Made by a program: the position numbers and the translations under genes. Shown here piece after piece: positions 7,595 to 14,293 of a stretch of DNA of 24,299 bases. The notes beneath the pieces are model-generated. The model had not been told where the DNA came from. It made no database searches and worked only from the letters and a program-made list of their open reading frames with translations. Every line of letters begins with the position of its first letter. Position 1 is the stretch's first letter. The DNA comes from Bacteroidales bacterium (GTDB taxonomy: Bacteria > Bacteroidota > Bacteroidia > Bacteroidales > Muribaculaceae), in contig CAAEIL010000232.1 of NCBI GenBank assembly GCA_900755985.1, forward strand, positions 1 to 24,299, read 5' to 3'.

Positions 7595-8949
7595 TTTTTG
7601 TCTTTGTCGATGTCTTTTGCAGGCCGGGGTTTGGTTTGGCGGCGTTGCTGATTTTTGTTGTCGCGCGGGGATTTGTCGGCGTTTTGTGGCTTTTTGGCGC
7701 CGGTATCGCTTGACTTGTCAGCGTTGCCGGTGGCCTTTTCCTTGGCGGCGGGTTTGGCGGCTTTGTCGGCCGACGATTTCTTTTTGCGGCGTTTTTTCTT
7801 GTCGAAGCGAGTGAGTTCGTCTTGGTCGAGGATGTCCTTGACAGCGGCGGCACGCTCGGCGTCGGCGGCAGCTGCATCGGCCTCGCGCAGGAGTGTCATC
7901 GGCTTTTCGCCGGCCTTGTTGAGGGCAATGATTTCGAAAACGCGCTCGGGGTCGAGGGTTACGAGATTGGAGGCGAGGTTCTTGTCGGTCGAGTAAGTGA
8001 TTTCGCGCTTGAAGATGTCGGTCTTGAAGTGGTAGTAAGTAGCGTCGGCAGTTTCGAGACGGACGTTTTTCGGGGGCATTTTTTTGATGACTTCGACGTA
8101 AGCGTCGACCTCGAAGTTAAGGCAGCATTTCAGCTTGGCGCACTGTCCGGCAAGTTTTTGCGGATTGAGCGAGATGTCCTGAAATCGCGCAGCCGATGTC
8201 GCCACGGATACGAAGTTGGTCATCCATGACGAGCAGCACAGAGGGCGTCCGCACGGGCCGATGCCGCCGATGCGTCCTGCCTCCTGGCGTGCGCCTATCT
8301 GCTTCATCTCGATGCGTACCTTGAAAGTTTCGGCCAGTATCTTGATGAGCTGGCGGAAGTCGACGCGCTCGTCGGCAATGTAGTAGAATATGGCTTTGAT
8401 GCCGTCGCCCTGATACTCGACGTCGCCGATTTTCATGTTCAGCTGCAGGGAGGAGGCTATTTTGCGGGCACGAATCATCGTATCGTTTTCGCGTGCTTTG
8501 GCCTCGCGGTATTTTTCGAGGTCGGCGGGTTTGGCTTTGCGGAAAATACGACGTATCTCGGCATCGGGTTTTATGCGTGCCTTGCGCATCTGCAGTCTTA
8601 CGAGGGGTCCTGTAAGAGTCACCGTGCCTATGTCATGGCCGGGCGAGGCTTCGACGGCGACGATGTCGCCGCTTTCGAGCGGAATGTTCAGAGAGTTCTT
8701 GTAGAAGCCCTTGCGGGTGTTCTTGAACTGGACTTCGACCATGTCGTCGTCGGCATAGCCTCCGGGGATATCTTCGAAGTAGTTGAAGCAGTGGAGCTTG
8801 CCGCGAGGAATGTCATGCTCGCGGGGTGACTGTGCCTGAGTTTCGGCAGTGTCGCCGCTGTCCTGAGCGGTGGTTGCGGCGTCGGTCGGCTTGTCTTGCT
8901 CGGTGGGCAGCTTGTCGAGCTCGTCGTGCTTGTGGTCTTGATTTTGCAT
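7591..8949 (-). CDS. ricT: PSP1-domain protein, RicT/YaaT family
   Basis: RicT (YaaT) belongs to the PSP1 family; in Bacillus subtilis it forms the iron-sulfur Y-complex with RicA and RicF that modulates RNase Y. The 452-aa protein has an acidic low-complexity N-terminus (1-50) and a PSP1 core at about residues 50-310. Conserved cysteines are Cys233, Cys238 and Cys239 (GPCGRPLCCSSWM) and Cys270, Cys275 and Cys276 (CAKLKCCLNFE). The tail from about 385 is Lys/Ala-rich and probably disordered, and may bind nucleic acid. The gene starts only 10 bp after the stop of rny and overlaps gldH by 4 bp. The adjacency to RNase Y supports a regulatory partnership. Cluster binding is inferred from the cysteines. 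Confidence 0.9.
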   Translation of the reverse strand: MQNQDHKHDELDKLPTEQDKPTDAATTAQDSGDTAETQAQSPREHDIPRGKLHCFNYFEDIPGGYADDDMVEVQFKNTRKGFYKNSLNIPLESGDIVAVEASPGHDIGTVTLTGPLVRLQMRKARIKPDAEIRRIFRKAKPADLEKYREAKARENDTMIRARKIASSLQLNMKIGDVEYQGDGIKAIFYYIADERVDFRQLIKILAETFKVRIEMKQIGARQEAGRIGGIGPCGRPLCCSSWMTNFVSVATSAARFQDISLNPQKLAGQCAKLKCCLNFEVDAYVEVIKKMPPKNVRLETADATYYHFKTDIFKREITYSTDKNLASNLVTLDPERVFEIIALNKAGEKPMTLLREADAAAADAERAAAVKDILDQDELTRFDKKKRRKKKSSADKAAKPAAKEKATGNADKSSDTGAKKPQNADKSPRDNKNQQRRQTKPRPAKDIDKDKK

Positions 8950-8959
8950 CGCTTTAGAC

Positions 8960-10504
8960 TTATTTTGCGAAGCTTACCGAGCGGGTCTCGCGTATGACGG
9001 TGATTTTGACCTGTCCGGGATAGGTCATCTCGTCCTGAATGCGGCGAGCAATCTCGGCCGAGAGTTTTTCGGTTTCGGAGTCGTCGATTTTGTCGGCGCC
9101 GACAATGACGCGAAGTTCGCGGCCGGCCTGAATGGCGTATGTCTTGATGACGCCGGGATAAGAAAGTGCCAGTTGCTCGAGGTCTTTGAGGCGCTTGATG
9201 TAGGCTTCGACGATTTCGCGGCGTGCGCCGGGACGTGCGCCGGAGATGGCGTCGCAGACCTGAACGATGGGCGCGAGCAGTGTCGTCTGCTCTATTTCGT
9301 CGTGGTGGGCGCCGATGGCGTTGCAGATTTCGGGCTTCTCTTTATATTTCTCGGCGAGTTTCATGCCCAGGAGAGCGTGCGGCAGTTCGGGTTCCTCGTC
9401 GGGAACTTTGCCTATGTCGTGCAACAGGCCGGCGCGGCGTGCTTTCTTGGGGTTGAGACCGAGTTCGGAGGCCATGACGGCGCAGAGGTTGGCGGTTTCG
9501 CGCGAGTGCTGAAGCAGGTTCTGACCGTACGACGAGCGGTATTTCATTTTGCCTACCATGCGTATGAGGTCGGGGTGCAGCCCGTGGATGCCGAGGTCGA
9601 TGGCGGTGCGCTTGCCGGTTTCGATGATTTCTTCTTCGATTTGTTTGCGCACCTTGGCAACGACTTCTTCGATGCGTGCGGGGTGAATACGACCGTCGGT
9701 GACAAGCTGGTGCAGAGCCAGTCGTGCAATTTCGCGACGCACGGGGTCGAATCCCGAGAGGACGATGGCCTCGGGGGTGTCGTCGACGATGATTTCGATG
9801 CCGGTGGCGGCTTCGAGGGCCCGGATGTTGCGGCCTTCGCGACCGATAATGCGGCCCTTGATTTCGTCCGAGTCTATGTGGAAGACAGTGACGGAGTTCT
9901 CGATGGCGGTTTCGGTGGCGGTGCGCTGTATGGTCTGGACGATGATGCGCTTGGCTTCTTTGTTAGCGGTGAGTTTGGCGTCGTCCATTATGTCGTTGAT
10001 ATACGATGCGGCGGCAGTCTTGGCTTCGTCCTTGAGACTTTCGATAAGTTTTTCCTTGGCTTCGTCGGACGAGAGTCCCGAGATGTGCTCGAGGGTCTGG
10101 CGCACCGAGGCTGTCATACGTTCAAGTTCTTCGCGGCGAGCTTCGTTGGCGCGCTGCTGTTCTTCGACTTTGGTGCGCGTGGCTTCGAGTTCGTTGCGTG
10201 TGCGCTGGTTCTCGCCCTGCTGTTGGTTGAGCTGGAGTTCGCGTTGCTTCTGTTTGGCCTCGACCGACTGTACTTTCGACATGCGCTGGCTGGCTTGTTT
10301 TTCGGCGTCGCCGGTTATGCGCAGGGCTTCTTCGCGTCCTTCGAGGATTTTAGACTTTTTCAGGTCGTCGGCTTCGCGCTCGGCGTCGGCCAAAATCTGT
10401 TTGGCGCGGGTACGGGCCATTGATCGCTGTGTCATCAGGGTGATGGCTACGGCAATGGCGGCGGCTACGAGTGCGGCGGCGATTGCAATTATTGTAGTTT
10501 CCAT
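8960..10504 (-). CDS. rny: Ribonuclease Y
   Basis: RNase Y is a membrane-anchored endoribonuclease that initiates mRNA decay. The 514-aa protein has all expected parts in order: one N-terminal transmembrane helix (about residues 3-24), a long charged coiled coil (about 30-170), and a KH domain with GRIIGREGRNIRALE (217-231). The HD domain has ligands at His333 (LLQHS), His362-Asp363 (LLHDIGK) and His400-His401. The length matches the family. ATG at 10504 is chosen because it puts the membrane helix directly at the N-terminus. It is followed after 10 bp by ricT and preceded by zapA with a 231-bp hairpin-rich gap. Confidence 0.96.
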   Translation of the reverse strand: METTIIAIAAALVAAAIAVAITLMTQRSMARTRAKQILADAEREADDLKKSKILEGREEALRITGDAEKQASQRMSKVQSVEAKQKQRELQLNQQQGENQRTRNELEATRTKVEEQQRANEARREELERMTASVRQTLEHISGLSSDEAKEKLIESLKDEAKTAAASYINDIMDDAKLTANKEAKRIIVQTIQRTATETAIENSVTVFHIDSDEIKGRIIGREGRNIRALEAATGIEIIVDDTPEAIVLSGFDPVRREIARLALHQLVTDGRIHPARIEEVVAKVRKQIEEEIIETGKRTAIDLGIHGLHPDLIRMVGKMKYRSSYGQNLLQHSRETANLCAVMASELGLNPKKARRAGLLHDIGKVPDEEPELPHALLGMKLAEKYKEKPEICNAIGAHHDEIEQTTLLAPIVQVCDAISGARPGARREIVEAYIKRLKDLEQLALSYPGVIKTYAIQAGRELRVIVGADKIDDSETEKLSAEIARRIQDEMTYPGQVKITVIRETRSVSFAK

Positions 10505-10605
10505 GATGGGAATGTTGTTGGAGGTTTATGTTATTGATACAGAGTGATTACGAGTTGGTGATTGAGTTTGTGGGTTTTGTTTTTTTATGCTTGTCGGTAT
10601 GTCTG

Positions 10606-10658
10606 GATTTAAAATATAAGCACCCGGGACAGCTGCGGGACAGGGCTGTCACGAGTGC
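10606..10658 (-). terminator. Long hairpin with U-rich tail downstream of zapA
   Basis: The stem pairs 10620-10623 (GCAC) with 10655-10658 (GTGC) and 10628-10633 (GACAGC) with 10645-10650 (GCTGTC), across a 4x4 internal loop. On the minus strand it is followed by TTATATTTT. It could terminate or attenuate transcription from zapA into rny. It could also be the 3' end of a small RNA in this gap. Confidence 0.5.
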
Positions 10659-10694
10659 GGGATATTGTAAGTTAAAAAACTGATGCTGCGTTGT

Positions 10695-10724
10695 TTCCGT
10701 GACACCTGGTCGAGGTGGACGGAA
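10695..10724 (-). other. Stable hairpin just after the zapA stop
   Basis: TTCCGT (10695-10700) pairs with ACGGAA (10719-10724), and CACCT (10703-10707) with AGGTG (10713-10717), with a 5-nt loop and a small internal loop. On the minus strand a TTTTTT run occurs about 14 nt further on, too far for a classical terminator. It may stabilise the zapA 3' end or belong to a small RNA. Confidence 0.5.
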
Positions 10725-10735
10725 TCGGAGAGGAG

Positions 10736-11068
10736 TTATTTGTCGGCTTGTTCTTTGATTTCGGCGTTGACGGCGTCGTCGTCGGTGAGGTCGAGCAGGC
10801 GGTCCAGTTCGGCTTCAAAGCCGTCGAGCATGTCGGTCTGGCTTTCGACGTCGCGGTATAGCTGATAATATAGTTTGGCGAACTGGTAAGCGACCATGGC
10901 GAGAATCTCTTTCGAGGCTTTTGTCTCGAATTTGGCACGCCATCGTTGCCATACAAGGTTGACGTTGTATTCGGCCTCGCGGACAAGTTCTTCGGTATCG
11001 CGGTCAATGACCATCGATATCGGTGCTACGTCAGCTATTTTTATTTTTATGTTCAGTTGTTGTTTCAT
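10736..11068 (-). CDS. zapA: Cell division protein ZapA
   Basis: ZapA binds FtsZ and promotes Z-ring bundling. The 110-aa protein starts with the typical beta-strand segment KQQLNIKIKIADVAPISMVI, followed by DTEELVREAEYNVN and a helical, coiled-coil-forming C-terminal half with AMVAYQFAKLYYQL. Length and order fit the family. It lies 56 bp after a small coiled-coil gene that may encode its partner, and it precedes rny, a neighbourhood I associate with Bacteroidota genomes. The assignment depends on overall fold and context, because ZapA sequences diverge strongly. Confidence 0.88.
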   Translation of the reverse strand: MKQQLNIKIKIADVAPISMVIDRDTEELVREAEYNVNLVWQRWRAKFETKASKEILAMVAYQFAKLYYQLYRDVESQTDMLDGFEAELDRLLDLTDDDAVNAEIKEQADK

Positions 11069-11124
11069 TTATAACTTCCGGTGACAGAGCTTTGTGAAGG
11101 GTCGGCATTTGTGTCGGTCCCGGC

Positions 11125-11418
11125 TTACTCGGCAATGTCGGCGATGCAGCGGTCAATTTCCCGCACTAATTCGGCAATAGTGGCACGTGTGGCGTCGAGG
11201 CTTTCGCGCGTAGGGGCGATGTTTGCAGCCATTGTCAGGTAAGAAACCTGGTTACGCAGCGAGTCAATGGTGCGCTCGGCAGCTTCGAGGCGCCGAGAAA
11301 GTTCGGCGATGCGTTCGAGGGCCCGGTCGCGCTGAGCGATGGCTATCCGGTAACGGTCGACGAGAAAACGGGATTTTTCGCCGATACGCACAATGGATTG
11401 CTCGAGGTCAGATGCCAT
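11125..11418 (-). CDS. Small coiled-coil protein upstream of zapA (ZapB-like role possible)
   Basis: The 97-aa product is almost entirely charged heptad-like helix, for example ERIAELSRRLEAAERTIDSL, with a possible break around residue 65 (AANIAPTRES). No signal peptide or membrane segment is seen. It is the first gene of the zapA-rny-ricT operon and starts about 9 nt downstream of the predicted transcription start. A helical protein encoded immediately before zapA is a plausible divisome partner, comparable in shape to ZapB, but no sequence homology can be claimed. I do not recognise a named family. Confidence 0.78.
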   Translation of the reverse strand: MASDLEQSIVRIGEKSRFLVDRYRIAIAQRDRALERIAELSRRLEAAERTIDSLRNQVSYLTMAANIAPTRESLDATRATIAELVREIDRCIADIAE

Positions 11419-11433
11419 TTTTCCAAATTTTCA

Positions 11434-11441
11434 CAAAAGTA
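11434..11441 (-). promoter_or_regulatory. Probable promoter of the zapA-rny operon, -7 element TACTTTTG
   Basis: The minus strand reads TACTTTTG, matching TAnnTTTG. It predicts a start near 11427, about 9 nt before the ATG at 11418. No TTG was seen at the expected -33 distance. Confidence 0.5.
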
Positions 11442-11575
11442 ATGAAAATTTCCGAGAAATCCCGCTTTTTGCCCAATAATTCTACTTTTCGCACTTCCAA
11501 AGCCAAAGCCGATCACACCAAAGTCCATTTCGCACTTTTCTTTATGGAAATGTCTCATCGACTGTGCCGGGATGA

Positions 11576-11592
11576 TTTTTAGTCACTAAAAA
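11576..11592. repeat. 17-bp perfect palindrome in the 11419-11661 gap
   Basis: TTTTTAGT (11576-11583) and ACTAAAAA (11585-11592) are perfect inverted repeats around one C. The gap from 11442 to 11661 otherwise shows no supportable gene. A second imperfect stem follows at about 11595-11616. It could be an operator or an AT-rich hairpin. Confidence 0.4.
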
Positions 11593-11661
11593 GGGTCGAC
11601 CTGAAAGTCGGCTCTTATACACGTAACATGATAGAATACTTTTGGGATGCCCTTAACACAT

Positions 11662-11690
11662 AAAAAACGAGGCTGTGTATCAGCCTCGTT
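11662..11690 (-). terminator. Intrinsic terminator of the PEGA operon
   Basis: A perfect 10-bp stem (AACGAGGCTG at 11666-11675, CAGCCTCGTT at 11681-11690) with a 5-nt loop is followed on the minus strand by a T-run, reading CGTTTTTTATG. It lies 24 bp after the stop of the 205-aa secreted protein. Confidence 0.88.
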
Positions 11691-11713
11691 AACAGGATAT
11701 TTCCGGTTTAATA

Positions 11714-12331
11714 TCAGTTGACAATTTCGACGTCGTCGAAATCGACTTTGCATTTGCCAAATGCGAAGAACCCAAAGCCGTTGGATGTGATAGGCACATA
11801 TTTGCAAAGGAGCGCCTGAACATCATTGACTCGGAATTCGAGTTCGCCGCCCAGATAAGTGACTTGTATATCGAGGTCGGTGTTCTTTTTGCCTTTTTGC
11901 AATTTGAACTGGTTTTTCTGCTGGCCGACGATACGGCCTTCTTTCATTTTGTAAAGCCATGCGCAGTCGCCTTTTATCATGAAGACGATGCAGTTCATGT
12001 CATCAATATAGTCGAGGATGATGCCGAATGTCTTTTTGCCGTCGAATTTTTCGAGCAGGGCAGTGCATTTCAGAGTAAAACCTTTTTCGGGGTCCATCGG
12101 GAGGAACGAGTGCGTGGCGACACTGCCGACCATTTCGTCGAGCGAGATATTGGAGTTGTCGCTTTTGCTTTCGAGACGCATGACTCCGTCAATGATATAT
12201 GCGCGGCCCAGTCCGGCCGAATATTCAGTCCATTGCCAAGAGTTGGAGTCGAAAGTTTCTTTCATCTGGGCAAAAGCCGAGACAGAAGAGATGGCAAGTA
12301 CGGCAATGAGAAGTAAGATTCGATTTTTCAT
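11714..12331 (-). CDS. Secreted 205-aa protein with a concanavalin-like beta-sandwich pattern
   Basis: A clear signal peptide (MKNRILLLIAVLAISSVSAFAQ) is followed by an all-beta protein. Segments such as FDGKKTFGIILDYIDDMNC, IKGDCAWLYKM and a C-terminal GFGFFAFGKCKVDFDDVEI resemble the LamG/DUF1080-type concanavalin-like fold common in Bacteroidota secreted proteins. No catalytic motif is visible, so a binding or structural role is as likely as an enzymatic one. It lies 31 bp downstream of the second PEGA paralog and ends 24 bp before a strong terminator, so it is the last gene of that three-gene unit. The fold assignment is by pattern only. Confidence 0.7.
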   Translation of the reverse strand: MKNRILLLIAVLAISSVSAFAQMKETFDSNSWQWTEYSAGLGRAYIIDGVMRLESKSDNSNISLDEMVGSVATHSFLPMDPEKGFTLKCTALLEKFDGKKTFGIILDYIDDMNCIVFMIKGDCAWLYKMKEGRIVGQQKNQFKLQKGKKNTDLDIQVTYLGGELEFRVNDVQALLCKYVPITSNGFGFFAFGKCKVDFDDVEIVN

Positions 12332-12362
12332 TATAAGAATTGTTAAGGTATTACGTTGTGGT

Positions 12363-13103
12363 TTATTTTTCGCCTAAGCGAGTTTGAAATTCGCTCATAA
12401 AGGATTCGAATTCCTTCATGATGCGGTTGGTCTCGATAAAAGCATCTTCGTTGCTGCGGCCTTTGGTCGGCGCAATTTCGGATGTGAGTTTTACCTGAAA
12501 AGTAAGGTCTCCGCCGATGTTGGATTCTTTGATTGTAACTCTATGGCGCAGGGTCTTGCCGGCTTCGACATAGTTCTTATAAATCCAGGGTGTCTGAATA
12601 AAACCGGAGGCGATGTCCGAGGTCAGAATCTCGTCGAAATATTGCAGAAGAACGCTATGAGCCATTTTCCAGGCTTCGTCGGCGTTTCGCTTTCCAGTCT
12701 TTTTGTTGTCGGAATACAATCTTTTGTCGACTTTGACGGAGAAGAAGTTGTTGGCTACGGAGGATTCGGCGGTCTGCTTGAGCAACATGTCTTCTTTGAG
12801 TTTGATTTCGATGGTTTTACGGCCGTCGTTGCCATAGACTCTTGTCGTCAGAGTCTCATATCCCGGTGCGGAACATTCGAGCGAAATAAAGTCTTTTTTC
12901 TTGATGGTGACCTTGGCGGTTCCTTCGCCGTAATACGAGCCATTGACCTTGATTACGGCGTCAGAAGGTATCACCACTATCTGAATTTCTTTTTCGCGAC
13001 CGAAAAATTTGTTGATTTTGCCCGATATTTCGTTGATTTGACCCGATGCTAGGCCGACGCCAAAAAGGAGTATCGAAGCAAAAAAAGTAAGCAGTCGGTT
13101 CAT
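12363..13103 (-). CDS. Secreted PEGA-domain protein, paralog 1
   Basis: The 246-aa protein has a signal peptide (MNRLLTFFASILLFGVGLASG) and an extra segment of about 20 residues (INEISGKINKFFGREKE) absent from its neighbour. A PEGA-like domain covers about residues 39-105, with AVIKVNGSYYGEG and CSAPGYETLTTRVYGNDGR. The rest, from about 112, is a conserved domain containing ESSVANNFFSVKV, SGFIQTPWIYKNYVEAGKT and TIKESNIGGDLTFQVK. By eye about three quarters of residues after position 110 match the upstream paralog. It starts 6 bp after that paralog's stop, so the pair are tandem duplicates in one operon. PEGA domains occur in surface and periplasmic proteins. The function of the C-terminal domain is unknown to me. 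Confidence 0.8.
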   Translation of the reverse strand: MNRLLTFFASILLFGVGLASGQINEISGKINKFFGREKEIQIVVIPSDAVIKVNGSYYGEGTAKVTIKKKDFISLECSAPGYETLTTRVYGNDGRKTIEIKLKEDMLLKQTAESSVANNFFSVKVDKRLYSDNKKTGKRNADEAWKMAHSVLLQYFDEILTSDIASGFIQTPWIYKNYVEAGKTLRHRVTIKESNIGGDLTFQVKLTSEIAPTKGRSNEDAFIETNRIMKEFESFMSEFQTRLGEK

Positions 13104-13109
13104 CGTGTG

Positions 13110-13796
13110 TTATTTTTCGCCCAGGCGTGATTGGAATTCGCTGATAAGGGTTTCGAATTCTTTCATGATACGGTTGGTCTCGAAGAATGATTCGTCGCGG
13201 CTGCGTCCTTGAATAGGAGCCATTTCCGATGCCATTTTGATTTGGAATGTAAGGTCACCGCCGATGTTGGATTCCTTGATGGTGACGCGGGTGCGGAGCG
13301 TTTTGCCGGCTTCGACGTAGTTTTTGTACAGCCAGGGAGTCTGGATGAATCCGGATGCTGCGTCCGAGGTCATGATTTCGTCAAAGTATTTGAGAAGAAC
13401 GCTGTGAGCCAGCTTCCAGGCGTTTTCGGAATTGCGTTTACCGGTGACGGGGTCGTCGGTATAGAGCTTTTTGTTGACTTTGACCGAGAAGAAGTTGTTG
13501 GCGACGGACGATTCGAGGGTCTGTTTTAGCAGCATATCCTCTTTGAGCTTGATTTCTACGGTTTTACGGTCGTCGTTGCCATAGATGCGTGTGTTGAGGG
13601 TCTCGTAGCCGGGAGCGCTGCATTCGATTGATACAAAGTCGTTCTTTTTGATTTTAAGTTGAGCGCTACCTTCACCGTAGTAGGAGCCGTTGACCTTAAT
13701 GGTGGCATCCGAGGGAAGGACTACAATTTTGATGTCTTTAGCCATAGCGCCAAAGGCAACAACCATTGCCATAAGTGCAAAAACAATTTTTTTCAT
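13110..13796 (-). CDS. Secreted PEGA-domain protein, paralog 2 (first gene of the unit)
   Basis: The 228-aa product has a short signal peptide (MKKIVFALMAMVVAFGAMA) and goes straight into the PEGA-like domain (DIKIVVLPSDATIKVNGSYY, CSAPGYETLNTRIYGNDD) at about residues 20-85. The conserved C-terminal domain shared with paralog 1 includes SGFIQTPWLYKNYVEAGKT, ESNIGGDLTFQIK and the shared ending SRLGEK. It is the first gene after a structured leader of about 270 nt whose terminator-like hairpin ends about 50 bp before this ATG, so expression may be controlled by attenuation. A 58-codon ORF inside the leader ends with a TGA overlapping this start (ATGA), which may be coincidental. The function is unknown. 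Confidence 0.82.
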   Translation of the reverse strand: MKKIVFALMAMVVAFGAMAKDIKIVVLPSDATIKVNGSYYGEGSAQLKIKKNDFVSIECSAPGYETLNTRIYGNDDRKTVEIKLKEDMLLKQTLESSVANNFFSVKVNKKLYTDDPVTGKRNSENAWKLAHSVLLKYFDEIMTSDAASGFIQTPWLYKNYVEAGKTLRTRVTIKESNIGGDLTFQIKMASEMAPIQGRSRDESFFETNRIMKEFETLISEFQSRLGEK

Positions 13797-13840
13797 GATT
13801 GGCTTTCCGAGTGGGCCACAATCCCGATGAACCCTATAAA

Positions 13841-13875
13841 TAAAAAATGAAGCGTGGGACTGCTATGCCACGCCT
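13841..13875 (-). terminator. Terminator-like hairpin at the end of the PEGA leader RNA
   Basis: GCGTGG (13852-13857) pairs with CCACGC (13868-13873) around a 10-nt loop. The minus strand continues into CATTTTTTATT. It lies upstream of the PEGA operon start at 13796, so it either ends a separate small RNA or attenuates the operon. Confidence 0.6.
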
Positions 13876-14065
13876 TTACGGAAGGTGGTAGGAAAACCTG
13901 TATATGAAGGGATGTGGAAATAACAGCTCCACGCATATAGCCTGGAGCCGTCATGACTTTCACTTGCATATACCGGGGTTTAAAGTTTCCTACGCTTTAT
14001 CCGTACAAGCAGAAGACATAACGCTTCTTGTTTATTAATATGTAATGAAATGGCCAGACCATTTC
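13841..14065 (-). ncRNA. Structured leader or small RNA upstream of the PEGA operon, no family recognised
   Basis: Starting at the predicted transcription start (about 14063), the minus-strand RNA folds by eye into four elements. A 7-bp hairpin pairs 14047-14053 with 14059-14065. A small hairpin lies around 14007-14033. A long rod of about 125 nt follows. Its paired segments are 14000-14004/13878-13882, 13988-13993/13888-13893, 13977-13981/13894-13898, 13967-13973/13900-13906, 13961-13963/13914-13916 and 13944-13951/13923-13930. The last element is a terminator-like hairpin (13841-13875). The rod shape resembles 6S-type RNAs, while its position before an operon and terminator ending resemble a riboswitch or attenuator. 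I checked it by eye against TPP, cobalamin, c-di-GMP-I, tmRNA and SRP signatures and saw no match. Confidence 0.55.
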
Positions 14066-14069
14066 GATG

Positions 14070-14077
14070 CAAAGTTA
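14070..14077 (-). promoter_or_regulatory. Probable promoter of the PEGA leader/operon, -7 element TAACTTTG
   Basis: A full match to TAnnTTTG on the minus strand predicts a start near 14063, exactly where the first leader hairpin begins. A TTTTG occurs upstream but at a shorter spacing (11 bp) than the usual 19. Confidence 0.6.
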
Positions 14078-14186
14078 ATGATTTATTTCAAAAAAAAATA
14101 GAAGCAAGGTAAGTTTGTAAAAAATATTTTATTTTTAAGATTTGCCGGGGCGGACGGTATCGCTCGGGACATGGGCGGGGGTCTAT

Positions 14187-14222
14187 AAAAAAGCGGGAGC
14201 GCACCCGGGGGCACGCTCTCGC
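14187..14222 (-). terminator. Intrinsic terminator after the 502-aa secreted protein
   Basis: GCGGGAGCG (14193-14201) pairs with CGCTCTCGC (14214-14222) with one mismatch. The minus strand continues TTTTTTAT. It lies about 70 bp after the stop at 14294. Confidence 0.8.
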
Positions 14223-14293
14223 GGTATTTGTGTGTATTGGACGTCGGGTGTGTGCTTGGGCTTGTGTCCGAAGCGTGTCCTGACTGGCGGCGT

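Noticed and set aside
7089..7877. 262-codon minus-strand frame overlapping gldH and the ricT tail
   Set aside because: It is Thr/Pro/Arg-rich and overlaps two clear genes in another frame. It results from the repetitive Lys/Ala-rich ricT end.
9173..10423. 416-codon open frame opposite rny
   Set aside because: It is the antisense of the well-supported RNase Y gene in a GC-rich region and its translation has no recognisable domain.
11595..11616. Second terminator in the gap between the PEGA operon and the zapA operon
   Set aside because: The stem has two mismatches on the minus strand (wobbles on plus), and the PEGA operon already has a strong terminator at 11662-11690.
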